Shown here in pieces: positions 16,158-24,669 of a DNA stretch of 33,714 nt. The notes under the pieces are model-generated. The model was not told where the DNA came from. It did no database searches and worked only from the letters and a program-made list of their open reading frames with translations. The translations under genes were made by a program, and so were the position numbers. The stretch is from Actinomycetota bacterium (GTDB lineage Bacteria > Actinomycetota > Thermoleophilia > UBA2241): positions 1 through 33,714 of the forward strand of contig JAAZAR010000073.1 of assembly GCA_012514235.1 (NCBI GenBank), given 5' to 3'. Position 1 is the first letter of the stretch; each line of letters opens with the position of its first letter.

Positions 16158-17519
16158 ATGGACGAGCGGGCCGGTGTCGATCCGAGACGAGTCGACGAAC
16201 TGTGGCGGCGCGAGAGCGAGCGCTACGCGCGCGAGCACCCGCGCTGCTTCCGCCTGCGCGAGCGCGCCCGGACGAGCATGCCCCACGGCGTCCCCATGCT
16301 CTGGATGGCGAGCTACTTCGCCCACCCGCCCGTGTGGATCGACGAGGGTCGCGGCGCCCACTTCACCTGCGCCGACGGGCGCCGCTTCCTGGACACGAAC
16401 GTCGGCGACAAGAGCACCTTCTGCGGCATCGATCCGGAGCCGGTGGTGCGCGCCGTGCAGCAGCGCGTGGCGGCCGGCGCCCAGTTCATGCTGCCCACCG
16501 AGGACGCGATCGCGGTCGCGGAGGAGCTCGCCCGCAGGTGGCGCCTCCCCTCCTGGCAGTTCACGCTCTCCGCGTCGCAGGCGAACACCGAGGCGCTTCG
16601 CCTGGCGCGGCATGCCACCGGGCGCTACCGACTGCTCAGCTTCACGGGCAACTACGGCGGTCACGGCGACGAGATGCTCACCGCGTTCGCCGGCGAGGGC
16701 CGGCTCTCCTATCTCGGGCTGGCGCCGTCTGCGGGCCGCGATCTGGACGTGATCCCCTTCAACGACCTCGATGCGCTCGAGCGCGCCCTGGCCGGCGGCG
16801 ACTACGCCTGCGTGTTCACGGAACCGGCGCTCACCAACGAGGGCGTCGTGCTGCCCGACCCCGGCTTCCACGAAGCCCTGCGCAGCCTCACGCGCGACGC
16901 CGGCACGCTGCTCGTGTTCGACGAGACGCACACGTTGATCTGCGCTCCCGGCGGGCTCACCGAGCGCTGGGCGCTCGAGCCGGACATGGTCGTCGTGGGC
17001 AAGGCGATCGGCGGCGGCCTGCCGCTCGGCGCCTACGGCATGACCGCCGAACTCGCCGCCGCGTTCGAACGGGGCGAGAGCCTGGCCGGCGAACCTGGAG
17101 AGCTCGCCACCGGCGGGACTCTGTTCGCCAACGCGCTCAGCATGGCCGCAGCCCGGGCGGCCCTCGAGGAGGTCCTCACGCCGCCCGCCTACGAGCACGC
17201 GGCCTCGCTCGGCGCGGAGCTGGCCGACGGCCTCGAGGCCGTGGTGCGCGAGGCCGGACTGCCCTGGCGGGTGCAGCGGCTGTGGCCGCGGTCCGGGATC
17301 ACGTTCAGCGACCGGCTCGCGCGCTCCGCCGCCGAGGCCGACGCCGACGAACAGCCCGAGCTCAACGCGGCGCTCCGGCTGCACCTCGCCAACCGGGGGG
17401 TGTGGGAGGCGATCAGCACCGCCGGGCCCGCCATGTCGGTGGCCGCCACCCGTGACGACGTGGCGGCCTACGTCGCCGCCTTCGGCGAGTTCGTCGCCGA
17501 CGTCACCGGCACCGACTGA
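16158..17519 (+). CDS. Class III aminotransferase, glutamate-1-semialdehyde aminomutase-like
   Basis: A 453-residue PLP enzyme of the class III (ornithine/GSA) group, cytosolic. The cofactor pocket has Asp255 (LVFDETHTL) and the Schiff-base Lys282 (VVVGKAIGGGLPLGAYG). The GNYGGHGDEML block (164-174) and TGGTLFANALSMAAARAAL correspond to the HemL-type substrate loops. The N-terminal 50 residues and SASQANTEALRLAR (138-151), instead of the usual SSGTEA, distinguish it from genuine HemL. It may therefore act on another omega- or beta-amino substrate. It stands alone, convergent with the sensor gene (36-bp gap), with a leaderless promoter. Confidence 0.85.
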   Translation: MDERAGVDPRRVDELWRRESERYAREHPRCFRLRERARTSMPHGVPMLWMASYFAHPPVWIDEGRGAHFTCADGRRFLDTNVGDKSTFCGIDPEPVVRAVQQRVAAGAQFMLPTEDAIAVAEELARRWRLPSWQFTLSASQANTEALRLARHATGRYRLLSFTGNYGGHGDEMLTAFAGEGRLSYLGLAPSAGRDLDVIPFNDLDALERALAGGDYACVFTEPALTNEGVVLPDPGFHEALRSLTRDAGTLLVFDETHTLICAPGGLTERWALEPDMVVVGKAIGGGLPLGAYGMTAELAAAFERGESLAGEPGELATGGTLFANALSMAAARAALEEVLTPPAYEHAASLGAELADGLEAVVREAGLPWRVQRLWPRSGITFSDRLARSAAEADADEQPELNAALRLHLANRGVWEAISTAGPAMSVAATRDDVAAYVAAFGEFVADVTGTD

Positions 17520-17555
17520 GCCGGACGACCGGACCTCGCTCCGGCGCTCCTGCGC

Positions 17556-18743
17556 TCAGGACGCCTCCGCGGCGATCTCGTCCAGCTCCTCCGCCAGCGG
17601 CCCCCGGTCGGCGAACTCGAGCACCAGACTCGTCCGCCCCGGACGCGTGCTGAGCAGGACACGCTCGCACACCTGGAGCATGATGGTGAATCCCATCCCG
17701 AGGCTCGCCGCCGTGGAGTAGCCCCGCTGCAGGGTGGCCCGTGGGAGCGTCCGGAAGTCGATGCCCGGACCGTCGTCGCGCACCAGGACCTGCAGCTTGT
17801 CGTCGCCGGCGAACAGCTGGTACGTGCCGCCCCCCGCGTGCCTGAGGGCATTGACGAGCGCTTCCCCCGAGGGCGTGCGCACGTCGACCGACGACGCCCA
17901 CTCCGGGAAGTGCTCGCTCACCGTGCTGCTGATGACGGAGCGCGCCCGCGAGAGCTCGCTCGCCGCCTCGATCGGCTCGGGCTCGGTCAGCGGCAGGCCG
18001 AGCTGCTCCGCGAGCTCCTCCTCCGTGAGAAGGATCAGTTTGCCGCCGGTGACGGCGTCGAGCACGTCGACGTAGGCCCGGCGGATGTCCTCCTCCTGGC
18101 GCCGCAAGGCGCGCTCGGCGTGCCGCACCTTGCTGATGTCGAGCGCCGAGAGCGCCCAGCGGTCGCGGCCCACGGGGTACGCCTCCAGGAGTTCGTAGGC
18201 GTTGTCGTCCTCGACGTAGAGCTCCGAACGGGCGGACGTCCCCGTCCCCGCAGCGCTCGCCACGACCTCCAGATACGAGCGCGTGCGCTCGTCGAGGCCG
18301 TCCGGGTGACTGAGCCGCCTGCCGACGGCCTCCCCCCTGCTCAATCCGATGCGCTCGAGCTGGATGGGATTGACGTCGACCAGCTCGAGGTCCGAGAGCT
18401 TGCCTTCACGGTCACGAACGGCGTGGAACACGGTGAGCCCCTCGACGGCGTTCTCGAACAACCGCGTGTACCGCTCCTGCGAGGCCTCCAGCCGGCCGAA
18501 GTAGCGCAACCCGAACACGAGCAACAGCACCGCCGTGACGACCACGAAGCCGATACCCTTGAGCGAGCCCACGATCGACTCGACGTCGTCGGGAAGCGCC
18601 ATCCACTCCAGGACGCGGTCCGAGAGAAGGACCCAGAGGACGGCCACCACGGCGTAGGTGAGCGCGTACTGCAGCGCCATCCGGCGCGCCGCGCGCCGCC
18701 GACGCCTCCTGCCCTCGCCGCGATCTGTCGTCGTCTTCCTCAT
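17556..18743 (-). CDS. Membrane PAS sensor with HATPase_c domain (anti-sigma/serine-kinase-like)
   Basis: A 395-residue membrane protein. An Arg-rich N-terminus (8-21) is followed by two helices (24-42 and 63-82) with a short external loop, a PAS-like domain (about 88-205), and a linker helix (206-225). Next is AYVDVLDAVTGGKLILL (223-239) and a GHKL ATPase domain with N-box EALVNALRH (294-302), DDGPGID (323-329) and GMGFTIM (349-355). No DHp helix with a phospho-acceptor His in an H-E/D-x-x-N/T context is seen, and SLGMGFTIM resembles RsbW/RsbT-type ATPases. A serine kinase, anti-sigma or partner-switching role is more likely than a classical histidine kinase. The start ATG has GGGAG 5 nt upstream. 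No response regulator is adjacent. Confidence 0.8.
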   Translation of the reverse strand: MRKTTTDRGEGRRRRRRAARRMALQYALTYAVVAVLWVLLSDRVLEWMALPDDVESIVGSLKGIGFVVVTAVLLLVFGLRYFGRLEASQERYTRLFENAVEGLTVFHAVRDREGKLSDLELVDVNPIQLERIGLSRGEAVGRRLSHPDGLDERTRSYLEVVASAAGTGTSARSELYVEDDNAYELLEAYPVGRDRWALSALDISKVRHAERALRRQEEDIRRAYVDVLDAVTGGKLILLTEEELAEQLGLPLTEPEPIEAASELSRARSVISSTVSEHFPEWASSVDVRTPSGEALVNALRHAGGGTYQLFAGDDKLQVLVRDDGPGIDFRTLPRATLQRGYSTAASLGMGFTIMLQVCERVLLSTRPGRTSLVLEFADRGPLAEELDEIAAEAS

Positions 18744-18892
18744 CTGTGCTCCCGGCGGCGATCCGGCGATCGGGCCGAGCCTCGGCTCCACATGGTACCT
18801 ACCCCCGCGCGAGCGATGAAACCACGCCCGAAGGGACGATCCACCGGGAGAGACGCAGCCAGCGGGGCGCACCGTTCGACGGTTTGACTCGT

Positions 18893-18921
18893 TTGCCTGC
18901 TAATAGTTAGCCTGCTACCAT
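18893..18921 (+). promoter_or_regulatory. marR promoter with a palindromic operator in its spacer
   Basis: TTGCCT (18893-18898), 17 bp, TACCAT (18916-18921) preceded by TGC. The spacer is filled by the perfect palindrome GCTAATAGTTAGC (18899-18911), the size and position expected for an autorepressing MarR-family regulator. GCCTGCTA is directly repeated at 18895-18902 and 18910-18917. The -10 ends 10 nt before the ATG with no ribosome site (leaderless). A second overlapping promoter (TTGACT at 18884, TAGCCT at 18908) is possible. Confidence 0.65.
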
Positions 18922-18931
18922 TCCCCCCCGT

Positions 18932-19495
18932 ATGTCACCGCACTCCGCACACCCGCGCGCCGAGGACGATGCACCCCAGTCCTGGACCATGCCCGGACTG
19001 GAGGGCGTCGACGAGCTGTCGGCGCGCGCGTTCCGCGCTTTCACCACGACGGCCAAGCTCCACTTCAAGAACATGATGGCGACGGTCGCCGCCGGGCGGA
19101 GCCACCCGGGTCAGGCGATGTGCCTGCGGCTGATCAGCGTGAACGACGGCGTCAGTCAGCGGGACGTCGCCCGCATGCTGCACGTCTCGCCGCCGACGGT
19201 GAGCAAGATGCTGGCCGCGATGGAGCGGTCCGGCCTCGTGGAGCGCAGACCGGACGAGGCCGACCAGCGGCTCACGCGCGTCTACCTCACCACCGCCGGA
19301 CGCGAGCGGAGCGACGAGATGGGCGCCGCCGTCGGCGAGTACGTGAACGCGACGTTCGCCACCCTCTCCGAACGCGAACGTCGCGATCTGGCGCGCCTGC
19401 TCGAGAAGCTGGGGGCGCGCATCTCGGACGTCGCCGCCGCGGCGTGCGAGGCCGCCTGCGACTCCCTGACGTCGGACAAGGTATCGGGCCGGTGA
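18932..19495 (+). CDS. MarR-family transcriptional regulator
   Basis: A 187-residue winged-helix repressor. The HTH is SQRDVARMLHVSPPTVSKML (75-94), followed by the wing ERRPDEADQRLTRVYLT (104-120) with the typical D-x-R. It is longer than minimal MarR proteins, with a polar N-terminus (1-25) and a C-terminal helix carrying two cysteines (AACEAACDS). It is the first gene of an operon: its TGA overlaps the GTG of the first ABC gene (GTGA). Autoregulation through the palindrome in its promoter is inferred. A ligand is likely to be a drug or metabolite exported by the ABC pair. Confidence 0.93.
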   Translation: MSPHSAHPRAEDDAPQSWTMPGLEGVDELSARAFRAFTTTAKLHFKNMMATVAAGRSHPGQAMCLRLISVNDGVSQRDVARMLHVSPPTVSKMLAAMERSGLVERRPDEADQRLTRVYLTTAGRERSDEMGAAVGEYVNATFATLSERERRDLARLLEKLGARISDVAAAACEAACDSLTSDKVSGR

Positions 19496-21225
19496 TCCGT
19501 CTTCTCCGCACCGGCCTGAGCCCCTACCGCTGGCTGATCGTCCTCGTCGTCTTCCTGGTGTTCGGCCAGGTGCTCGCCAGTCTCTACCTGCCCACGCTGA
19601 ACGCCGACATCATCAACAACGGCGTGGTCAAGGGCGACACCGCCTACATCCTGCGTGTGGGCGGCATCATGCTCGCCGTCACGCTGGCCTCGGCGCTCGC
19701 CGCCATCGCCTCGGTGTACTTCGGTTCCAAGACGTCGATGGCCCTGGGCCGCGACACGCGCGCCGCGCTGTTCCGTCGGGTGCAGGGCTTCTCGCAGGCC
19801 GAGGTCAACCGCTTCGGCGCACCCTCGCTCATCACGCGCACGACCAACGACGTGCAGCAGGTCCAGATGGTGCTGCTCATGATGCTCAACGTCGTGCTCA
19901 TGGCGCCGATGATGGCCATCGGCGGCGTGGTCATGGCGCTGCGCCTCAACGTGCCGCTCTCCGCCGTCATCCTGGTCGCGATCCCCGTCATGGGCGTCTT
20001 CATCGGCCTCGTGATCCGCAAGGCCATGCCGCTGTTCATGTCCATGCAGAAGAAGATCGACCGCATCAACCAGGTGACGCGCGAGTTCCTGAGCGGCGTG
20101 CGCGTCATCCGCGCTTTCGACCGCACGGCGTACGAGGAGCGGCGCTTCGACGTCGCCAATTTGGACCTTACCGATACGTCGCTCAAGGTCGGGCGGTTGT
20201 TCGCGCTGGTGTTCCCGGCCGTCACCCTGATCATGAACGTCACGACCATCGCCATCATGTGGTTCGGCGGCCGGCAGATCGCCGACGGCAGCATGCCCAT
20301 CGGCGATCTCACCGCCTTCCTGCAGTACGTCTTCATGATCCTCTTCTCGGTCCTCATGGCGACCTTCATGTTCGTCATGGTGCCGCGTGCTGCAGTCTCC
20401 GCGCAGCGCATCATGGAGGTGCTCGACACGGTGCCGACCATCGTCGACCCGGACCAGCCGGTCGGCGGCGTGCCCGAGACCGGACTGGTCGAGTTCCGAG
20501 ACGTCGAGTTCCGCTACCCCGGCGCCGAAGAACCGGTGCTGAGCGGCATCACGTTCACGGCGCGGCCCGGAGAGACGACCGCCATCGTGGGCAGCACGGG
20601 CAGCGGCAAGACCACGCTCATCAGCCTCATCCCACGGTTCTACGAGGTCACCGGCGGCGCCGTGCTGGTCGACGGCGTGGACGTGCGGGAGTTCTCGCAG
20701 CAGGACCTGTGGCGCAGGATCGGGCTGGTGCCGCAGAAGTCGTTCCTCTTCAGCGGCACCGTGGCGGACAACCTGCGCCACGGCGACGAGGAGGCGGCGG
20801 ACGAACTCCTCTGGCACTACCTCGAGATCGCCCAGGGGCGCGACTTCGTCGAGCAGATGCCGGAGCAGCTCGAGACGCACGTCGCCCAGGGAGGGGCGAG
20901 CGTCTCGGGCGGCCAGCGCCAGCGGCTCGCCATCGCGCGGGCGCTCGCCAAACGAGCCCGCATCCAGATCTACGACGACAGCTTCTCGGCACTCGACTTC
21001 ACGACGGACGCGCGCCTCCGGGCGGCGCTGCGCAAGCACACCGCCGATGCGACGGTCATCATCGTCGCCCAGCGCGTCGGCACGATCATGCACGCCGACC
21101 AGATCATCGTCCTCGACGACGACGGCACCATCGCCGGCCTCGGCACGCACGACGCGCTGCTCGAGAGCTGCGAGACGTACCGCGAGATCGTCACCTCGCA
21201 GCTGGGCGTGGAGGGCGTGGCATGA
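19492..21225 (+). CDS. ABC exporter half-transporter A (degenerate ATPase site)
   Basis: 577 aa: six-helix type IV (ABC_membrane) exporter domain (about 15-300) fused to an NBD. The Walker A is GSTGSGKT (367-374) and the signature VSGGQ is canonical (471-475). Walker B reads IYDDS, with Asp496 in place of the catalytic Glu, and the switch His is Gln527 (VAQRV). These are the hallmarks of the degenerate subunit of a heterodimeric multidrug exporter of the TM287/288, BmrCD or LmrCD type. The GTG start overlaps the marR stop and its own stop overlaps the next ATG (ATGA), so the three genes are translationally coupled. The substrate is unknown. Confidence 0.93.
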   Translation: MIRLLRTGLSPYRWLIVLVVFLVFGQVLASLYLPTLNADIINNGVVKGDTAYILRVGGIMLAVTLASALAAIASVYFGSKTSMALGRDTRAALFRRVQGFSQAEVNRFGAPSLITRTTNDVQQVQMVLLMMLNVVLMAPMMAIGGVVMALRLNVPLSAVILVAIPVMGVFIGLVIRKAMPLFMSMQKKIDRINQVTREFLSGVRVIRAFDRTAYEERRFDVANLDLTDTSLKVGRLFALVFPAVTLIMNVTTIAIMWFGGRQIADGSMPIGDLTAFLQYVFMILFSVLMATFMFVMVPRAAVSAQRIMEVLDTVPTIVDPDQPVGGVPETGLVEFRDVEFRYPGAEEPVLSGITFTARPGETTAIVGSTGSGKTTLISLIPRFYEVTGGAVLVDGVDVREFSQQDLWRRIGLVPQKSFLFSGTVADNLRHGDEEAADELLWHYLEIAQGRDFVEQMPEQLETHVAQGGASVSGGQRQRLAIARALAKRARIQIYDDSFSALDFTTDARLRAALRKHTADATVIIVAQRVGTIMHADQIIVLDDDGTIAGLGTHDALLESCETYREIVTSQLGVEGVA

Positions 21226-23210
21226 CGGAACCAGGAGCCACGCGGCGGGTAGATGCCCCCAAGCGGCCCCGCGGCTCGCAGGGCCCTCAGCCCGGCGGCC
21301 CCGGCGGTCACGCCCTCACCCAGCCGACCGCCAGGGCCAAGGACTTCAGGGGCACCATGCGCCGGCTCGCCGGGGAGCTGCGGCCGGAGCGCTGGCTGCT
21401 CGCCATGGTCGTCCTGCTCGCCGTCGCCAGCGTCGCCTTCGCTGTGGTCGGGCCCAAGATCCTGGGCAACGCGACCAACATCCTGTTCGAGGGCGTCGTC
21501 AACGGGCAGATCCCGGCCGGCGTGAGCAAGGAGCAAGCCGTCGCCGGCCTCCGCGCTGAGGGCCAGGACCGCATCGCCGACATGATCTCGAACATGGACG
21601 TGGATCCGGGCCAGGGGTTCGACTTCGCCGCCCTGGCCCGCACGCTCGCGCTGCTGGGCGGCGTGTACCTCGTGAGCGCCCTCTTCCAGTGGCTGCAGTC
21701 GTATCTCATGGCCGGCATCGCGCAGCGCACCATCTACCGTCTGCGGCGGCAGGCGGACGAGAAGCTGGCTCGCCTGCCGCTCAAGTACTTCGACGACCAC
21801 CCGCGCGGCGACGTGCTCAGCCGCATGACCAACGACATCGACAACATCTCGCAGTCCCTGCAGCAGAGTCTGACGCAGATCATCACGTCGGCGCTCACCA
21901 TCATCGGCGTGCTCATCATGATGCTCACCATCAGCTGGCTGCTGGCGCTGATCTCGGTGCTGGTGGTGCCCGTGTCGGTCGTGATCACGGTGCTCATCGC
22001 GAAGCGTTCGCAGAAGCAGTTCGCCCGGCAGTGGGAGACGACGGGCGACCTCAACGGTCACGTTGAGGAGATGTTCACGGGCCACAACGTGGTCAAGGTG
22101 TTCGGCCGCCAGGACCAGGCTATCGCCGAGTTCGACGAGCAGAACGAGGCGCTGTACCGGGCGAGCTTCAAGGCCCAGTTCATCTCCGGCATCATCATGC
22201 CGGTGATGAACTCGGTGATGAACCTGAACTACGTCGCCATCGCGGTCGTCGGCGGCCTGATGATCGCCACCGGCCGCATCTCGCTCGGCGACGTCCAGGC
22301 GTTCATCCAGTACTCGCGCCAGTTCACGATGCCGATCACGCAGGTGGCCGGCATCATGAACGTGCTCCAGAGCACGGCCGCCTCCGCCGAGCGCGTCTTC
22401 GAGCTCCTCGACGAGGAGGAAGAGACTGCGGACGCTCCCGTCTGCGTGGAGTGCGACCACACGCGCGGCCACATCCGTTTCGAGGACGTCTCCTTCCGCT
22501 ACGTCCCCGACCAGCCCCTCATCTCGGGCCTCTCCGTCGACGTCTCGCCTGGCGAGACCGTGGCGATCGTGGGGCCGACGGGCGCCGGCAAGACCACGCT
22601 CGTCAACCTGCTGCTGCGCTTCTACGATATCGACGCCGGCTCCATCAGCATCGACGGCGTCGACATCCGGGAGCTCTCGCGCAGCGACCTGCGCCGCCTG
22701 TTCGGCATGGTGCTGCAGGACACGTGGCTGTTCAGCGGCACCATCCGCGAGAACATCGCCTACGGCCGGGAGGGCGCCACCGAGGAGCAGATCCGAGCGG
22801 CGGCGAAGGCGGCGCGCGTGGACCACTTCGTCCGCGCGCTCCCCGACGGCTACGACACCGTGCTCGACGACGACGCCACCAACATCTCACAAGGCGAGCG
22901 CCAGCTGCTCACCATCGCGCGGGCGTTCCTCGCCGACCCGGACATCCTGATCCTGGACGAGGCCACCAGCTCGGTCGACACCCGCACCGAGGTGCTGATC
23001 CAGCAGGCGATGACGGAGCTGATGAAGGACCGCACCAGCTTCGTCATCGCTCACCGCCTCAGCACCATCCGCGGCGCCGACATCATCCTGGTGATGGACA
23101 AGGGCGCGATCGTCGAGCAGGGGTCCCACGACCAGCTCATGGCCGCCGGAGGCTTCTACCACGACCTCTACGCCAGCCAGTTCGAGGAGGCGCTGGGACA
23201 GGCGTCCTGA
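21222..23210 (+). CDS. ABC exporter half-transporter B (catalytic subunit)
   Basis: 662 aa. A Pro/Gly-rich N-terminal extension (1-40) precedes six helices and a large external loop after the first helix (about 95-140). The NBD has Walker A GPTGAGKT (451-458), Walker B ILILDEATS with the catalytic Glu580, and switch His611 (IAHRLST). The signature is degenerate: ISQGE (555-559) instead of LSGGQ. Paired with subunit A, one composite site is fully canonical (B's Walker motifs plus A's VSGGQ) and the other is degenerate, as in known heterodimers. It ends 6 bp before the convergent hydrolase gene. Confidence 0.94.
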   Translation: MTEPGATRRVDAPKRPRGSQGPQPGGPGGHALTQPTARAKDFRGTMRRLAGELRPERWLLAMVVLLAVASVAFAVVGPKILGNATNILFEGVVNGQIPAGVSKEQAVAGLRAEGQDRIADMISNMDVDPGQGFDFAALARTLALLGGVYLVSALFQWLQSYLMAGIAQRTIYRLRRQADEKLARLPLKYFDDHPRGDVLSRMTNDIDNISQSLQQSLTQIITSALTIIGVLIMMLTISWLLALISVLVVPVSVVITVLIAKRSQKQFARQWETTGDLNGHVEEMFTGHNVVKVFGRQDQAIAEFDEQNEALYRASFKAQFISGIIMPVMNSVMNLNYVAIAVVGGLMIATGRISLGDVQAFIQYSRQFTMPITQVAGIMNVLQSTAASAERVFELLDEEEETADAPVCVECDHTRGHIRFEDVSFRYVPDQPLISGLSVDVSPGETVAIVGPTGAGKTTLVNLLLRFYDIDAGSISIDGVDIRELSRSDLRRLFGMVLQDTWLFSGTIRENIAYGREGATEEQIRAAAKAARVDHFVRALPDGYDTVLDDDATNISQGERQLLTIARAFLADPDILILDEATSSVDTRTEVLIQQAMTELMKDRTSFVIAHRLSTIRGADIILVMDKGAIVEQGSHDQLMAAGGFYHDLYASQFEEALGQAS

Positions 23211-23216
23211 TCCTCT

Positions 23217-24584
23217 CTAGTCCCGGAGCAGGACCATGTCGAAGAAGCCGAGCACGATCCGCTCGTACTCCTCGGGCTGCGCGGCGATGCCGCCGGTGTG
23301 CCCCGCGCCCGGCACCTCCCAGATGAGCTTGGGCGTGAACGCAGCGTCGTAGTACACGGGGTTCACCGCCTTCTCGACCTCCTGGCCGTCCTCGCCGTAG
23401 ATGAACAGGACGGCCCGCGGCCCTACGAGCAGCGAGGCGTTCCTGAGCGACATGGGGACCGGCTCCCCGCTGAGTACCCAGACAGAGATGGTCTGCGTCA
23501 GGTCGTAGGGGTACTGCAGGGCCTTCTCGATCCAGCTCGGCCCGCGGCGCAGCAGCGACTCGCGGACCGACCGGATGCCCGCGCCCTCGCTCACCACGGC
23601 CTTGAGCCCCGGGTTGCGGGCGGCCGCCTCGATCATCACCTCACCGCCCATCGACAGGCCGAGCCCGCCGACGCGCCGGTTCTGCACGTCCGGACGTTGA
23701 CGCAGCCAGGCGACGGACGCGTCGATGTCGCGCGCCGATCCCCAGCCGTAGGCGTTGGGGTCGCCCTCGCTGTCGCCGTACCCTCTCGGATCGACGAGCA
23801 GCACCCCGTAGCCCTGCTCGACCAGCATCCGCGCCTGCGCGATCGTCCAGGCGCGCGGATAGGTGACGACTGCCGCCTTGTTCTGGGAGGGGACGTACCA
23901 GGCGCTCAGCTGCAGGCCGTCCCGCGTCGTGAGCGTGACCTCCTGATGCGGCCGGCCGAGGTCAACCGCCTCGACGGGGTCGCGTGGCCGCTCCGTGGCG
24001 ATGACCGCGAAGCTCACGGGCAGGACGACCCAGTAGACGAGGAAGAGCGCCGCGACCACGATGAGGGCGCGGCGCACCACCGTCCACCAGATCGGGCCGC
24101 CGCGCTTGCGCGAGACCCACGCGACCCACCCGCCGATGACGAGGAACACGACGCCGGCGGCCAGCGGCAGGAGGCCGCAGAGCGCGCCGGCGCTGAAGCC
24201 CTCGACGAGCAGCCGGTCGGTCTGCACCGCGCCGGTGACAAGTCCGATGACGCCGAACGTCAGCGAGAGCGAGGCGCGCAGACCGGCGGGCAGTCGCCCG
24301 TACAGCTCGGCGCAGAGCGCGAGGATCGCGGCCGGCAGGAACACGGCCAGCACGTGGTCGCCGCGGTCCACGCCTGGGCGGACGAACACGAAGTACTCCA
24401 GCAGGAGGTAGACGACGATCGCGACGACCGCCCCGATGAACGCCGTGCGCTCCAGGGGACGCGGGCGGGCCGCCGGGGTCAGCACGTCGGCGGAGGCGCC
24501 ACTGCGGCCGTCGCCGCCCGCCGCGTCGTCGATCGTGGGCGGTGGTGGGCCGTTGACCGCTGCGTCGCGATTGGACAAGCCCAC
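23217..24584 (-). CDS. Membrane-anchored alpha/beta hydrolase
   Basis: A 455-residue protein with an N-terminal membrane part of about five helices (47-68, 77-95, 103-121, 131-156, 167-195) and a C-terminal alpha/beta-hydrolase domain (210-455). The nucleophile elbow is LGLSMGGEV (Ser311), the acid Asp399 (IYGEDG) and the His429 (GAGHTGG). The oxyanion/cap region DPRGYGDSEGDPNAYG (265-280) matches BAAT/YheT-style esterases. The substrate is unknown. The start is GTG at 24584, just after GGGAGG; a TTG two codons on has better spacing to the same ribosome site. Confidence 0.82.
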   Translation of the reverse strand: MGLSNRDAAVNGPPPPTIDDAAGGDGRSGASADVLTPAARPRPLERTAFIGAVVAIVVYLLLEYFVFVRPGVDRGDHVLAVFLPAAILALCAELYGRLPAGLRASLSLTFGVIGLVTGAVQTDRLLVEGFSAGALCGLLPLAAGVVFLVIGGWVAWVSRKRGGPIWWTVVRRALIVVAALFLVYWVVLPVSFAVIATERPRDPVEAVDLGRPHQEVTLTTRDGLQLSAWYVPSQNKAAVVTYPRAWTIAQARMLVEQGYGVLLVDPRGYGDSEGDPNAYGWGSARDIDASVAWLRQRPDVQNRRVGGLGLSMGGEVMIEAAARNPGLKAVVSEGAGIRSVRESLLRRGPSWIEKALQYPYDLTQTISVWVLSGEPVPMSLRNASLLVGPRAVLFIYGEDGQEVEKAVNPVYYDAAFTPKLIWEVPGAGHTGGIAAQPEEYERIVLGFFDMVLLRD

Positions 24585-24669
24585 ACCACCTCCCGGGCGA
24601 CTCGCCGACAGTACCCGGTCAGCCTACCGGAGTGGGCGGCCGCGGCGCATCCGCTCCCGCGCCCTCGAC

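Noticed and set aside
17556..18743. Classical histidine kinase of a two-component pair
   Set aside because: No H-box is visible and no response regulator gene is adjacent.
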